Numbered from the stretch's first letter, positions 39,321 through 48,364 are shown. The stretch is DNA of 64,000 nt from Pseudomonas sp. 6D_7.1_Bac1 (GCF_025465945.1 NZ_JANLNW010000060.1:1-64000), one strand, 5' to 3'. A program made the numbers and translations. Notes: generated by a model from the letters alone, not told the origin.

Positions 39321-41927
39321 ATGCACGAACTCTATCAGCCCCGTGAAATCGAAAATGCTGCCCAGTCGTTCTGGGACGAGCAAAAGTCCTTTGAAGTCAG
39401 TGAACAGCCAGGCAAGGAGACTTTCTACTGCCTGTCGATGTTCCCTTACCCCAGCGGCAAGCTACACATGGGGCACGTGCGCAACTACACCATCGGCGAC
39501 GTGATCTCCCGCTATCAGCGCATGCAAGGCAAAAACGTCCTGCAACCCATGGGTTGGGACGCCTTTGGCATGCCAGCGGAAAACGCCGCGATGAAGAACA
39601 ATGTCGCGCCGGCCAAGTGGACCTACGAAAACATCGCCTACATGAAAACCCAGCTGCGCAGCCTGGGCCTGGCGGTCGACTGGTCACGCGAGGTCACCAC
39701 CTGCAAGCCCGATTACTACCGCTGGGAACAATGGCTGTTCACTCGCCTGTTCGAAAAAGGCGTGATCTACCGTAAAAACGGCACTGTGAACTGGGACCCG
39801 ATCGACCAGACCGTTCTGGCCAACGAACAGGTGATCGACGGTCGCGGCTGGCGCTCTGGCGCGCTGATCGAAAAGCGTGAAATCCCGATGTACTACTTCA
39901 AGATCACCGCCTACGCGGATGAACTGCTGGAGAGTCTCGACGACCTGCCGGGCTGGCCTGAACAAGTCAAAACCATGCAACGCAACTGGATTGGCAAATC
40001 CCGTGGCATGGAAGTGCAGTTCCCGTACAACGTCGACTCGATCGGCGAAGCGGGCACACTGAAAGTCTTCACCACCCGTCCGGACACTCTGATGGGCGCG
40101 ACCTACGTTGCCGTGGCAGCCGAGCACCACCTGGCGACCCTGGCGGCGCAAAACAACCCTGAGCTGCAAGCGTTCATCGCGCAATGCAAAGGCGGTAGCG
40201 TGGCCGAGGCCGACGTTGCCACCCAGGAGAAAAAAGGCCTGCCGACCTCGCTGTTCGTCGAGCACCCGCTGACTGGCGAAAAACTGCCGGTGTGGGTCGC
40301 CAACTACGTGCTGATGCACTACGGCGATGGCGCGGTCATGGCTGTGCCGGCGCACGACGAGCGTGATTTCGAGTTCGCCACCAAGTACAACCTGCCGATC
40401 AAGTCCGTGGTGCGCACCAGCGCAGGCGACGAGAACCCGGCTCCGTGGCAGGACGCCTACGGCGAATACGGCATGCTGATCAATTCCGGTGAATTCGACG
40501 GCCTGGACTTCGCTGGTGCGTTTGACGCCATGGAAGTTGCCCTGATCAAGAAAAACCTCGGCACCTCGCGCACCCAGTTCCGCCTGCGCGACTGGGGCAT
40601 CAGCCGTCAGCGTTACTGGGGCTGCCCGATCCCGATCATCCACTGCGACACCTGCGGTGACGTGCCGGTGCCGGAAGATCAACTGCCTGTGGTGCTGCCG
40701 GAAGACGTCGTACCCGATGGCGCCGGTTCGCCATTGGCGCGCATGCCCGAGTTCTACGAGTGCAGTTGCCCGAAATGCGGCCAGCCTGCCAAGCGTGAAA
40801 CCGACACCATGGACACCTTCGTCGAGTCCTCCTGGTACTACGCCCGTTATGCCTCGCCGCATTACGAAGGTGGCCTGGTAGACCCGGCTGCGGCCAACCA
40901 CTGGTTGCCGGTCGATCAGTACATCGGCGGTATCGAACACGCGATCCTGCACCTGCTGTATGCGCGCTTCTTCCACAAACTGATGCGCGACGAAGGTCTG
41001 GTCAGCTCCAACGAGCCGTTCAAGAACCTGCTGACGCAGGGCATGGTGATCGCCGAGACCTACTACCGTCGCGAAGCCAATGGCAGTCTGACCTGGTTCA
41101 ACCCGGCCGACGTCGAGCTGGAGCGCGACAGCAAGGCCAAGATCATTGGCGCCAAGCTGATCAGCGACGGCATGCCTGTCGAAATCGGCGGCACCGAGAA
41201 GATGGCCAAGTCGAAGAACAACGGCGTTGACCCACAGTCGATGATCGACCAGTACGGCGCTGACACCTGCCGCCTGTTCATGATGTTCGCTTCGCCGCCT
41301 GACATGAGCCTGGAATGGTCCGACTCCGGCGTCGAAGGTTCGCACCGCTTCCTCAAGCGCGTCTGGCGTCTGGCTCAGGCCCACGTTGGCCAGGGCCTGC
41401 CGGGGAAACTGGACATCGGCACGCTGAACGATGAGCAGAAAGCCATCCGTCGAGCGATCCACCTGGCGATCAAGCAAGCCAGCCAGGACGTCGGCCTGTA
41501 CCACAAATTCAACACCGCCATCGCCCAGGTGATGACGCTGATGAACGTACTGGAAAAAGCCCCGCAAGGTACTGAACAGGACCGTGCGCTGTTGCACGAA
41601 GGCCTGGAAACCGTTGCCCTGCTGCTGGCGCCAATCACGCCGCACATCAGCCACGAACTGTGGCATCGACTGGGTCACGCCGGCCCAGTGATCGATGCCG
41701 GCTGGCCAGTGCTGGATGACAGCGCTCTGGTTCAGGACAACCTGCAACTGGTGATTCAGGTCAACGGCAAGCTGCGCGGCCAGATCGAAATGCCGGCCAG
41801 CGCCAGCCGCGAAGAAGTCGAAGCCGCCGCACGGACCAATGAAAACGTGCTGCGCTTCGTCGACGGCCTGACTATTCGTAAAGTGATCGTAGTGCCCGGG
41901 AAACTGGTCAATATCGTCGCAAGCTAA
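39321..41927 (+). CDS. leuS: Leucyl-tRNA synthetase
   Basis: This 868-aa class-I synthetase charges tRNA-Leu. HIGH-type motif: YPSGKLHMGHVRNYTIGDV (about residues 43-61). The editing domain CP1 spans about 220-420 with TRPDTLMGATYVAVAAEHHL. The KMSKS-like loop appears as EKMAKSKNNGVDP (about 622-634), MAKSK being the usual LeuS form. The anticodon-binding domain follows, and the C-terminal domain ends VIVVPGKLVNIVAS. The ATG at 39321 gives the standard length; upstream in-frame codons are leader. lptE and holA follow on the same strand, as in other pseudomonads. Confidence 0.98.
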   Translation: MHELYQPREIENAAQSFWDEQKSFEVSEQPGKETFYCLSMFPYPSGKLHMGHVRNYTIGDVISRYQRMQGKNVLQPMGWDAFGMPAENAAMKNNVAPAKWTYENIAYMKTQLRSLGLAVDWSREVTTCKPDYYRWEQWLFTRLFEKGVIYRKNGTVNWDPIDQTVLANEQVIDGRGWRSGALIEKREIPMYYFKITAYADELLESLDDLPGWPEQVKTMQRNWIGKSRGMEVQFPYNVDSIGEAGTLKVFTTRPDTLMGATYVAVAAEHHLATLAAQNNPELQAFIAQCKGGSVAEADVATQEKKGLPTSLFVEHPLTGEKLPVWVANYVLMHYGDGAVMAVPAHDERDFEFATKYNLPIKSVVRTSAGDENPAPWQDAYGEYGMLINSGEFDGLDFAGAFDAMEVALIKKNLGTSRTQFRLRDWGISRQRYWGCPIPIIHCDTCGDVPVPEDQLPVVLPEDVVPDGAGSPLARMPEFYECSCPKCGQPAKRETDTMDTFVESSWYYARYASPHYEGGLVDPAAANHWLPVDQYIGGIEHAILHLLYARFFHKLMRDEGLVSSNEPFKNLLTQGMVIAETYYRREANGSLTWFNPADVELERDSKAKIIGAKLISDGMPVEIGGTEKMAKSKNNGVDPQSMIDQYGADTCRLFMMFASPPDMSLEWSDSGVEGSHRFLKRVWRLAQAHVGQGLPGKLDIGTLNDEQKAIRRAIHLAIKQASQDVGLYHKFNTAIAQVMTLMNVLEKAPQGTEQDRALLHEGLETVALLLAPITPHISHELWHRLGHAGPVIDAGWPVLDDSALVQDNLQLVIQVNGKLRGQIEMPASASREEVEAAARTNENVLRFVDGLTIRKVIVVPGKLVNIVAS

Positions 41928-42017
41928 TTGGATCAGGCGCAAGGTCCCGTACCTGGCGCCGAATAGAACCTTTCGGGCCGCACCGTCGGCCCACATGGTT
42001 TCAATGGGAGCAACAAG

Positions 42018-42623
42018 ATGATCAAACGCAATCTGCTGGTGATGGGCCTCGCAGTCCTGTTGAGCGCCTGCGGCTTCCAGCTGCGCGGTACCGGCACCAC
42101 CGAACTGGCGATCAAGGAACTGGACCTGAGCGCGCGTAACGCCTACGGCGAGACCGTAGTGCAGATGCGTAAGACGCTGGAAAGCGGTGGCGTCAAAGTT
42201 TACGTCGGTGCGCCTTACAAGCTGGTGTTCACCAATGAGCAAGAAAGCCTGCGCACCCTCAGCTACATCGGTGGCGCCCAGTCGGCCGAGTATGAGCTGA
42301 CCACCGTACTGAACTATGAAATCGTGGGCCACAACAAGTTGTCCCTGATCGACGACAAGCTGCAGGTGCAGAAGGTCTACATGCACGACGGCAACAACCT
42401 GGCAGGTTCTGACCAGGAAGCCGCCGAAGCGCGCAAGGAAATACGCCGCGAGCTGGTGCAACGCATGATGTTGCGCCTGCAACAGCTCACCCCGGCTCAG
42501 CTTGATCAGTTGCAGCAGACTGCCGATGCCCGTGCAAAGGCTGAAACCGATGCACTGGAAGCCGCACGCAAAGCTGAAGCGGACACTCCGCGTCAGTCGC
42601 CTCTGCAGCTGCCCGCTGAATAA
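42018..42623 (+). CDS. lptE: LPS-assembly lipoprotein LptE
   Basis: LptE plugs the LptD barrel in the outer membrane and helps insert lipopolysaccharide. The 201-aa precursor has a lipoprotein signal with lipobox LLSAC (Cys18) followed by GFQLRGTGTTELAIKEL, the hallmark LptE opening. The Ala/Glu/Lys-rich C-terminal tail (about residues 170-200) is longer than in E. coli. ATG start at 42018. Lies between leuS and holA; a GC hairpin separates it from holA. Confidence 0.94.
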   Translation: MIKRNLLVMGLAVLLSACGFQLRGTGTTELAIKELDLSARNAYGETVVQMRKTLESGGVKVYVGAPYKLVFTNEQESLRTLSYIGGAQSAEYELTTVLNYEIVGHNKLSLIDDKLQVQKVYMHDGNNLAGSDQEAAEARKEIRRELVQRMMLRLQQLTPAQLDQLQQTADARAKAETDALEAARKAEADTPRQSPLQLPAE

Positions 42624-42628
42624 GCCTT

Positions 42629-42650
42629 ACGGGGCGCTCCGGCGCCCCGT
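42629..42650 (+). terminator. GC-rich hairpin between lptE and holA
   Basis: ACGGGGCGC and GCGCCCCGT make a perfect 9-bp stem with loop TCCG, 6 bases after the lptE stop. There is no U-tract, so it is more likely an mRNA-protecting or attenuating hairpin than a full terminator; holA starts 13 bp later. Confidence 0.5.
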
Positions 42651-42662
42651 TCGCCCCGCCTT

Positions 42663-43700
42663 ATGAAACTAGCCCCCGCCCAGCTCGGCAAACACCTGCA
42701 AGGCGCCCTTGCGCCGGTGTACATAATCAGTGGCGATGACCCGCTATTGTGCCAGGAGGCCGCCGACGCGATCCGTGTCGCTGCCCGCCAGCAAGGCTTT
42801 GACGAGCGTCAGGTGTTCAGCGCAGACGCCAGTTTCGACTGGGGTACGCTGCTGCAAGCCGGCGCCAGCATGTCGTTGTTCGCCGAAAAGCGCTTGCTGG
42901 AGCTGCGCTTGCCGTCCGGCAAACCCGGCGACAAGGGCGCAGCCGCACTGATGGAGTACTGCTCGCGTCCGGCCGAAGACACCTTGCTGCTGATCAGCCT
43001 GCCAAAGCTTGACGGCAGTGCGCAGAAAACCAAGTGGGGCAAGGCGCTGGTCGAAGGTCCGCAGACCCAGTTCGTGCAAATCTGGCCGGTGGATGCCAAT
43101 CAGTTGCCGCAATGGATTCGTCAGCGTCTGTCCCAGGCCGGGCTTGCCGCCAGCCAGGACGCCGTTGAGCTGATCGCCGCACGAGTGGAAGGCAACCTGC
43201 TGGCCGCCGCCCAGGAAATCGAAAAGCTCAAGTTGATGGCCGAAGGTGGCCAGATTACGGTTGAAACGGTGCAAGCTGCGGTGGCTGACAGCGCGCGCTT
43301 CGATGTTTTCGGGCTGACCGATGCGATTCTTAACGGCGAAGCCGCCCATGCCTTGCGCATGCTCGAAGGCTTGCGCGGCGAAGGCGTCGAGCCTCCCGTG
43401 ATTCTTTGGGCGCTGGCCCGCGAACTTCGGCTGCTGGCCAACCTGTCGCTGCAATACAGCCAGGGCGTGCCGTTGGACAAGGCCTTCAGTCAGGCCCGAC
43501 CACCCATCTGGGACAAGCGCAAACCATTGATGAGCAAAGCCCTGCAACGCCATTCGGCACAGCGCTGGGCGCAGCTGCTGCTCGATGCCCAGCGGATCGA
43601 CGCACAAATCAAAGGCCAGGCCGCGGGCTCACCGTGGATGAGCCTGAGTCGTTTGTCGTTGTTGATGGCCGGCCAGCGCCTTTCATTGCCCGCCGAGTAA
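42663..43700 (+). CDS. holA: DNA polymerase III delta subunit
   Basis: HolA is the wrench of the clamp loader and opens the beta clamp. The 345-aa protein shows the family pattern: LAPVYIISGDDPLLCQEAAD near residue 15-34, FAEKRLLELRLPSGKPGDKG (about 76-95), LPQWIRQRLSQAGLAASQDA (about 146-165), DSARFDVFGLTDAILNG (about 208-224), and a C-terminal collar domain. Full length. ATG start at 42663, 39 bp after lptE. Confidence 0.95.
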   Translation: MKLAPAQLGKHLQGALAPVYIISGDDPLLCQEAADAIRVAARQQGFDERQVFSADASFDWGTLLQAGASMSLFAEKRLLELRLPSGKPGDKGAAALMEYCSRPAEDTLLLISLPKLDGSAQKTKWGKALVEGPQTQFVQIWPVDANQLPQWIRQRLSQAGLAASQDAVELIAARVEGNLLAAAQEIEKLKLMAEGGQITVETVQAAVADSARFDVFGLTDAILNGEAAHALRMLEGLRGEGVEPPVILWALARELRLLANLSLQYSQGVPLDKAFSQARPPIWDKRKPLMSKALQRHSAQRWAQLLLDAQRIDAQIKGQAAGSPWMSLSRLSLLMAGQRLSLPAE

Positions 43701-43721
43701 GTCTTTCGACCGCATAACGGC

Positions 43722-43789
43722 CATCGCGAGCAGGCTCGCTCCCACAGGAATAGCGTCAACTTTGTGGGAGCGAGCCTGCTCGCGATGAG
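43722..43789. repeat. Inverted pair of REP elements between holA and arfA
   Basis: Complement copy at 43722-43747 and direct copy at about 43763-43789, with only 15 bp between. Orientation is opposite to most other pairs here (complement first). Confidence 0.88.
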
Positions 43790-43883
43790 GGCCGAAAGGT
43801 CCTACACATCGTAGGGACTAGACAGAATCCCCACTTCGGCCGATGATTTGCCCCGCGAAAACCACTCACCGAGAGAACCGCCC

Positions 43884-44039
43884 ATGAGCAAACACAAGCG
43901 GCCCAACAAGGCCAAATCCATTGTCGCCCAGCCACTGTTCCGCAGCCGTCAGGAACAACCCGGCAAGGGCAAAGGCAGCTACCGCCGCGAAGCCTTCCAG
44001 TCTAAAAGCTGGGAGGCTTCTTACTTTCTGGCGGCTTGA
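43884..44039 (+). CDS. arfA: Alternative ribosome-rescue factor ArfA
   Basis: ArfA recruits RF2 to ribosomes stalled on mRNAs without a stop codon, backing up tmRNA. The 51-aa protein has the family's conserved parts: AQPLFRSRQEQPGKGKGSYR (residues 18-37), which corresponds to DPLFRxR...KKGKGSY in E. coli ArfA, and the basic, Trp-containing end SKSWEASYF. ATG start at 43884. A 12-bp hairpin lies inside the last third of the gene, as in E. coli, where it makes the arfA mRNA a nonstop message that tmRNA normally destroys; ArfA then appears only when trans-translation fails. Confidence 0.9.
   Translation: MSKHKRPNKAKSIVAQPLFRSRQEQPGKGKGSYRREAFQSKSWEASYFLAA
43989..44020 (+). promoter_or_regulatory. 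Hairpin inside arfA: RNase III site or intragenic terminator
   Basis: GAAGCCTTCCAG (43989-44000) pairs with CTGGGAGGCTTC (44009-44020) over 12 bp, one of them G-U, around the loop TCTAAAAG; TTACTTTCT follows. It lies before the stop codon at 44037-44039. Known arfA regulation in E. coli uses such a stem. Confidence 0.75.
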
Positions 44040-44111
44040 AACTTCAACATCACCCCGCTCCCCCTCGGCATGATAAGGTCTGCACCTGATTCGTATTATC
44101 TGGACCTGTGC

Positions 44112-45434
44112 ATGCCCCTTTGTCTTTCCCGTCGTTGGCACCTGCGCCAACTGATTGCTGCCTCCAGCCTTGTTCTGCTTGTCGCCTGCGCGGAAAAACC
44201 CACCGCTGCCGACGCGCAACCGCTTCAAACCGTCCCCGTTGCGAGCGCCCCGGCCATCATCCCCCCGGTAGTGCCGACTGGCGACAACCTCGATATCCAG
44301 CCGACCCAGACCTTTGAAGAATGGGAAGCCGGCTTCCGCAAGGACGCCCTCGCAGCCGGTATCCGCCCGGACGTGTTCGACCTCGCCTTTGCCGGTGTCA
44401 CGCCGGACATGAGCGTGATCCGCGCCGACCGCAGCCAACCGGAGTTTACCCGCCCGGTGTGGGAATACCTCGATGGCGCGCTCTCCGCCGCGCGCGTGCG
44501 CAAAGGCCAGGCATTACTCAGCCAGTACGCCGAGACCTTGACCACCATCGAGCAGCATTATGGTGTCGACCGCCAGGCACTTGTGGCGGTCTGGGGCATG
44601 GAAAGCAACTTCGGCAGTTTCCAGGGTGACAAGTCAGTGATCCGTTCGCTGGCGACCCTGGCCTACGAAGGCCGGCGCCCAGGCTTTGCCCACACCCAAT
44701 TGCTGGCTGCGCTTCAGATTCTGCAACAAGGGGATATCACACCCGAGAAAATGCTCGGTTCCTGGGCCGGCGCCATGGGCCAGACCCAGTTCATCCCGAC
44801 CACCTATCTCACCCACGCGGTAGATTTTGACGGCACCGGTCACCGCGATATCTGGGGCAGCCCGACCGACGCATTGGCCTCGACCGCCCATTACCTGCAA
44901 AGCTCCGGCTGGCAGAAAGGTCAGCCCTGGGGCTTCGAAGTGCAACTGGCGAGCGGTTTCGACTATTTGCTGGCTGACGGTGCGATTCGCAAAAGCGTCT
45001 CCGAGTGGATGCAACTGGGCTTGAAGCTTCCTAACGGTGCCCGCATTCCGGCCGGCACCGAGCAGCTGTCAGCCGCCCTGCTGTTGCCTGCCGGCTATCG
45101 CGGCCCGGCCTTCCTGATCCTCGACAACTTCCGCGCCGTCCTCAAATACAACAATTCGTCGTCCTATGCATTGGCCGTCAATCTGTTGTCCGAGCGCTTC
45201 ACCGGGGCAGGCCTGATCAACGGCGACTGGCCGAAAGACGACCTGCCCTTGAGCCGTTCCGAGCGAATCGAACTGCAGAGCTTGCTCAGTGCCAATAACT
45301 ACGACGCGGGTAACGCCGACGGCATCATCGGCGCCAACACCCGCAAGGCCATTCGCAGCGCCCAGCAGTCGTTTGGCTGGCCAGCGGATGGCTACCCGAC
45401 ACACAAGTTGCTGGAAGGTTTGCGTAACCGATAG
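44112..45434 (+). CDS. Lytic murein transglycosylase lipoprotein, MltB (SLT_2) family
   Basis: This 440-aa enzyme cleaves the MurNAc-GlcNAc bond of peptidoglycan with 1,6-anhydro product. It has a lipoprotein signal (LIAASSLVLLVAC, Cys about residue 29). The SLT_2 domain has catalytic Glu in LVAVWGMESNFGSFQGDKSV, GSWAGAMGQTQFIPTTYLTH and HYLQSSGWQKGQPWGFEV. A C-terminal PG_binding_1 domain (LQSLLSANNYDAGNADGIIG, about 376-395) completes it. ATG 44112 is chosen because it begins the signal peptide. It differs from the mltB of the rod cluster at 51082, so this genome has at least two MltB-type enzymes. Confidence 0.92.
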   Translation: MPLCLSRRWHLRQLIAASSLVLLVACAEKPTAADAQPLQTVPVASAPAIIPPVVPTGDNLDIQPTQTFEEWEAGFRKDALAAGIRPDVFDLAFAGVTPDMSVIRADRSQPEFTRPVWEYLDGALSAARVRKGQALLSQYAETLTTIEQHYGVDRQALVAVWGMESNFGSFQGDKSVIRSLATLAYEGRRPGFAHTQLLAALQILQQGDITPEKMLGSWAGAMGQTQFIPTTYLTHAVDFDGTGHRDIWGSPTDALASTAHYLQSSGWQKGQPWGFEVQLASGFDYLLADGAIRKSVSEWMQLGLKLPNGARIPAGTEQLSAALLLPAGYRGPAFLILDNFRAVLKYNNSSSYALAVNLLSERFTGAGLINGDWPKDDLPLSRSERIELQSLLSANNYDAGNADGIIGANTRKAIRSAQQSFGWPADGYPTHKLLEGLRNR

Positions 45435-45458
45435 TCAACCGTATGGCGGATACCGCTT

Positions 45459-45540
45459 TCGCGAGCAGGCTCGCTCCCACAGGTGACCGAGTTCCTTCAT
45501 GGAAATACGGTCTAATGTGGGAGCGAGCCTGCTCGCGAAG
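45459..45540. repeat. Inverted pair of REP elements
   Basis: Complement copy at 45459-45483 and direct copy at about 45514-45540, between the convergent transglycosylase and LD-carboxypeptidase genes. Confidence 0.88.
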
Positions 45541-45563
45541 ACTGACTAACTGGCAACCACACT

Positions 45564-46514
45564 CTAACGCCTGAACACCACATCCTGCTCCAGCCACAAC
45601 TCCTTGCTCCCCGCATCCAGCCGCACCAACGCGCCCATGGGCAGCGTGAGGTTCGGGTCGCAATGGCCGCTGCGCCAGCCAGCGAGCACAGGAATGCGCA
45701 ACGGCTCGAAGGTTTGCTTGAGCAACTGCGCCAATGCATCGCTGTCCACGCCTGCCACATCCCCCACCAGCACCCCACGCAGACGGCTCAACTTGCCGGC
45801 CAGGCGCAGATGGGTCAGCAACCGGTCGATGCGATACAGCGGCTCGTTGATGTCCTCGATGAACAGAATGATGCCATCGGTATCGATTTCAAACGGTGTG
45901 CCCAGGGTCGCGGTGATCATTGACAGGTTGCCGCCCAACAAACGCCCATGAGCGATGCCGGGCTCGATCGTGGTCAAAGGGTATGCCACCGGATGAGCCA
46001 GCAGACTTCCGGCGCTCAGTTGGCCTCTGAGCAGGCTGAACAACGAAGATTCGGTAGGTTGCTGCTTGTCCCCGAGCAAGTCGGCATTGAGCATCGGCCC
46101 GTGAAAGGTCACGAACCCCGCATAACGGCTGATGGCCAGGTGCAGCGCAGTGATATCGCTGTAACCGACAAACGGCTTGGCATTGCGCCGCAGCAGTTCG
46201 AAGTCGATCCGGTCCAGCAGGCGCGGGCTGCCGTAACCGCCGCGCAAGCAGAGAATCGCATCAATGGCCGTGTCGGCAAACGCCTCATGCAGATCCTTTA
46301 GACGAACATCGTCACTGCCGGCCAGGTAGCCGTCGCTCTCAAGGACGCCCGGGAAAATCCGCAGCGAATACCCCCGTGCGCGCATCCATTGAAAAGCCTT
46401 ATCGGTATCCAGTGCCGCCGGTCCTGCCGGCGCAATGATACCGATCAGCCCCTCGGCGGGTAATGCCGGGACCTGCGTGTGCTCAGAAATAACGAGGGTC
46501 GAGCGAGTGGTCAT
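45564..46514 (-). CDS. ldcA: LD-carboxypeptidase (peptidase family S66)
   Basis: This 316-aa cytoplasmic enzyme removes the terminal D-Ala from tetrapeptide muropeptides during wall recycling. S66 features: IGIIAPAGPAALD at the start, LCLRGGYGSPRLLDRIDFEL, nucleophile Ser in PFVGYSDITALHLA (about residue 116), PGIAHGRLLGGNLSMITATL (Glu/oxyanion region) and catalytic His in GHCDPNLTLPMGA (about 287). Complete. ATG start at 46514. The symbol is by family; the protein is likely the recycling LdcA, but S66 also includes microcin-immunity MccF types. Confidence 0.87.
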   Translation of the reverse strand: MTTRSTLVISEHTQVPALPAEGLIGIIAPAGPAALDTDKAFQWMRARGYSLRIFPGVLESDGYLAGSDDVRLKDLHEAFADTAIDAILCLRGGYGSPRLLDRIDFELLRRNAKPFVGYSDITALHLAISRYAGFVTFHGPMLNADLLGDKQQPTESSLFSLLRGQLSAGSLLAHPVAYPLTTIEPGIAHGRLLGGNLSMITATLGTPFEIDTDGIILFIEDINEPLYRIDRLLTHLRLAGKLSRLRGVLVGDVAGVDSDALAQLLKQTFEPLRIPVLAGWRSGHCDPNLTLPMGALVRLDAGSKELWLEQDVVFRR

Positions 46515-46645
46515 CCGTGATTCTCCCTGTGTGAATGTTTCAACACACAGTAGTCAGGAACGGGGGCAAACAGAAGAGGATCAGCCATCCCACAGGGTGC
46601 AGGAACAAGCTGAATGTGACGTGGTACCGGGGTAGCACCCATAAA

Positions 46646-46682
46646 CAAAAATGCCCGCAAGGTTCAAGCCTTGCGGGCATTG
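46646..46682 (-). terminator. Intrinsic terminator of lipA
   Basis: On the minus strand AATGCCCGCAAGG and CCTTGCGGGCATT form a 13-bp stem around CTTGAA, followed by TTTGTTT. It starts 4 bp after the lipA stop codon and ends the long minus-strand run. Confidence 0.9.
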
Positions 46683-46686
46683 TGGA

Positions 46687-47715
46687 TCAGGACGACATCA
46701 ACTCGGCCTTGACCAGCTTCGCTTGCTCGTCAGCGTGGTACGAGGAGCGCACCAACGGGCCGGAGGCGACGTTCTTGAAGCCCATCTTGTAGCCTTCTTC
46801 GGCGAACCAGGCGAAGGTGTCCGGGTGCACGAAACGCTGCACCGGCAAGTGGCTGCGCGACGGTTGCAGGTATTGGCCCAGAGTCAGCATGTCGATGTCG
46901 TGTTCGCGCATGCGCTTCATGACTTCGATGACTTCTTCGTCGGTTTCGCCCAGACCCAGCATCAAACCGGACTTGGTCGGAATGTGCGGCATCATCTGCT
47001 TGAATTTTTGCAGCAGGGTCAGCGACCACTGATAGTCCGAACCCGGACGCGCCGCCTTGTACAGGCGTGGCACGGTTTCCAGGTTGTGGTTGAACACATC
47101 CGGCGGCTCGGCGGCGGTGATGGCCAAGGCCACGTCCATCCGGCCACGGTAGTCCGGCACCAGGGTTTCCAGCTGCACGTTTGGCGACAGCTTGCGGATT
47201 TCACGGATGCAATCGGCGAAGTGCTGGGCACCGCCGTCACGCAGGTCATCGCGGTCCACCGAGGTGATGACCACGTACTTCAGTTTCAGGTCGGCGATGG
47301 CGATGGCCAGGCTTTCCGGCTCGTTGACGTCCAAGGGCTTCGGACGACCGTGGCCGACGTCGCAGAACGGGCAACGACGGGTGCAGATGTCACCCATGAT
47401 CATGAAGGTCGCGGTGCCACCGGAGAAGCACTCGCCGAGGTTCGGGCAGGAGGCTTCTTCGCAGACACTGTGCAGCTTGTGTTTGCGCAGCAGGGCCTTG
47501 ATACGGTCGACTTCCGGGGAAACCGGGATGCGCACGCGAATCCAGTCAGGCTTTTTCGGCAATTCGGTGGTCGGAATGATCTTCACCGGGATGCGCGCAA
47601 CCTTTTCGGCGCCGCGCAGCTTTACGCCAGCTTCCACTTTGGCGCGCGGGGCCGGGCGCTCGGTAACATCCAGCGTCGGGATCATGGTTTGCACAGCGTC
47701 TTGCGCAGTAGTCAT
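46687..47715 (-). CDS. lipA: Lipoyl synthase
   Basis: LipA inserts two sulfurs into octanoyl groups on lipoyl domains of pyruvate and 2-oxoglutarate dehydrogenases and GcvH. The 342-aa radical-SAM enzyme has the auxiliary cluster CEEASCPNLGECF (about residues 80-92), the radical-SAM CTRRCPFCDVGHGRP (about 107-121), and the conserved C-terminal Ser region ASGPLVRSSYHADEQ. Full length. ATG start at 47715, one base after lipB ends, so the two are coupled. Confidence 0.97.
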   Translation of the reverse strand: MTTAQDAVQTMIPTLDVTERPAPRAKVEAGVKLRGAEKVARIPVKIIPTTELPKKPDWIRVRIPVSPEVDRIKALLRKHKLHSVCEEASCPNLGECFSGGTATFMIMGDICTRRCPFCDVGHGRPKPLDVNEPESLAIAIADLKLKYVVITSVDRDDLRDGGAQHFADCIREIRKLSPNVQLETLVPDYRGRMDVALAITAAEPPDVFNHNLETVPRLYKAARPGSDYQWSLTLLQKFKQMMPHIPTKSGLMLGLGETDEEVIEVMKRMREHDIDMLTLGQYLQPSRSHLPVQRFVHPDTFAWFAEEGYKMGFKNVASGPLVRSSYHADEQAKLVKAELMSS

Positions 47716-47716
47716 A

Positions 47717-48364
47717 TCAGTCGATTCCGCCCGTTAGGGTCGTCTGCTCAGCATAGTCGAGGTGTTTGACGAGCTGCGCACGCAGCCGGGCACTTACCTC
47801 GGCAAATTCAATCGGCCCTGTATGGTCACGCAGCTGGGTCATGGCCAGCCCGGCGTAGCCACAGGGGTTAATCCGTCGGAACGGCTCCAGATCCATATCC
47901 ACGTTCAAGGCCAGGCCATGAAAGGAGCAACCGTGGCGGATCCGCAGACCCAAAGAAGCGATTTTTGCACCGTCGACGTAGACGCCCGGCGCATCGGCCT
48001 TGGCCACGGCGGTGACGCCGTAGCTGGCCAGCAGCTCGATCAGGCACTGCTCCATCCGGCTGACCAGGTCACGCACGCCGAAACCCAGCTTGCGCACATC
48101 CAGCAGCAGATAAGCCACCAACTGACCCGGGCCGTGGTAAGTCACTTGACCACCACGGTCGACCTGCACCACCGGAATATCGCCGGGAAGCAGCAGATGC
48201 TCAGCCTTGCCGGCCTGGCCCTGGGTAAAAACCGGCGGATGCTCGACCAGCCAGATTTCATCGGCGCGGTCGCTGCCGCGCTCGTTGGTGAACCGTTGCA
48301 TGGCATGCCAGACCGGCTCGTAAGCCAGCTGGCCGAGCTCGCGAAAGCCCAGCGGTTCGGACAT
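47717..48364 (-). CDS. lipB: Octanoyltransferase
   Basis: LipB moves octanoate from acyl-carrier protein to apo lipoyl domains before LipA acts. The 215-aa protein shows WLVEHPPVFTQGQAGKAEHL, RGGQVTYHGPGQLVAYLLLD, catalytic Lys in DGAKIASLGLRIRHG and catalytic Cys in INPCGYAGLAMTQL. I take ATG 48364, which overlaps the ybeD stop in TGATG; a GTG one codon upstream is less likely. Tight ybeD-lipB-lipA operon. Confidence 0.96.
   Translation of the reverse strand: MSEPLGFRELGQLAYEPVWHAMQRFTNERGSDRADEIWLVEHPPVFTQGQAGKAEHLLLPGDIPVVQVDRGGQVTYHGPGQLVAYLLLDVRKLGFGVRDLVSRMEQCLIELLASYGVTAVAKADAPGVYVDGAKIASLGLRIRHGCSFHGLALNVDMDLEPFRRINPCGYAGLAMTQLRDHTGPIEFAEVSARLRAQLVKHLDYAEQTTLTGGID

Noticed and set aside
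39684..42482. 932-codon open frame on the minus strand opposite leuS
   Set aside because: It is the antisense shadow of a GC-rich gene. It is rich in His, Gln, Val and Arg with no domain pattern, while leuS on the other strand is unmistakable.
23503..45540. CRISPR array
   Set aside because: The recurring 25-base units are REP hairpins scattered singly or in pairs at gene ends, not evenly spaced direct repeats with unique spacers; no cas genes.
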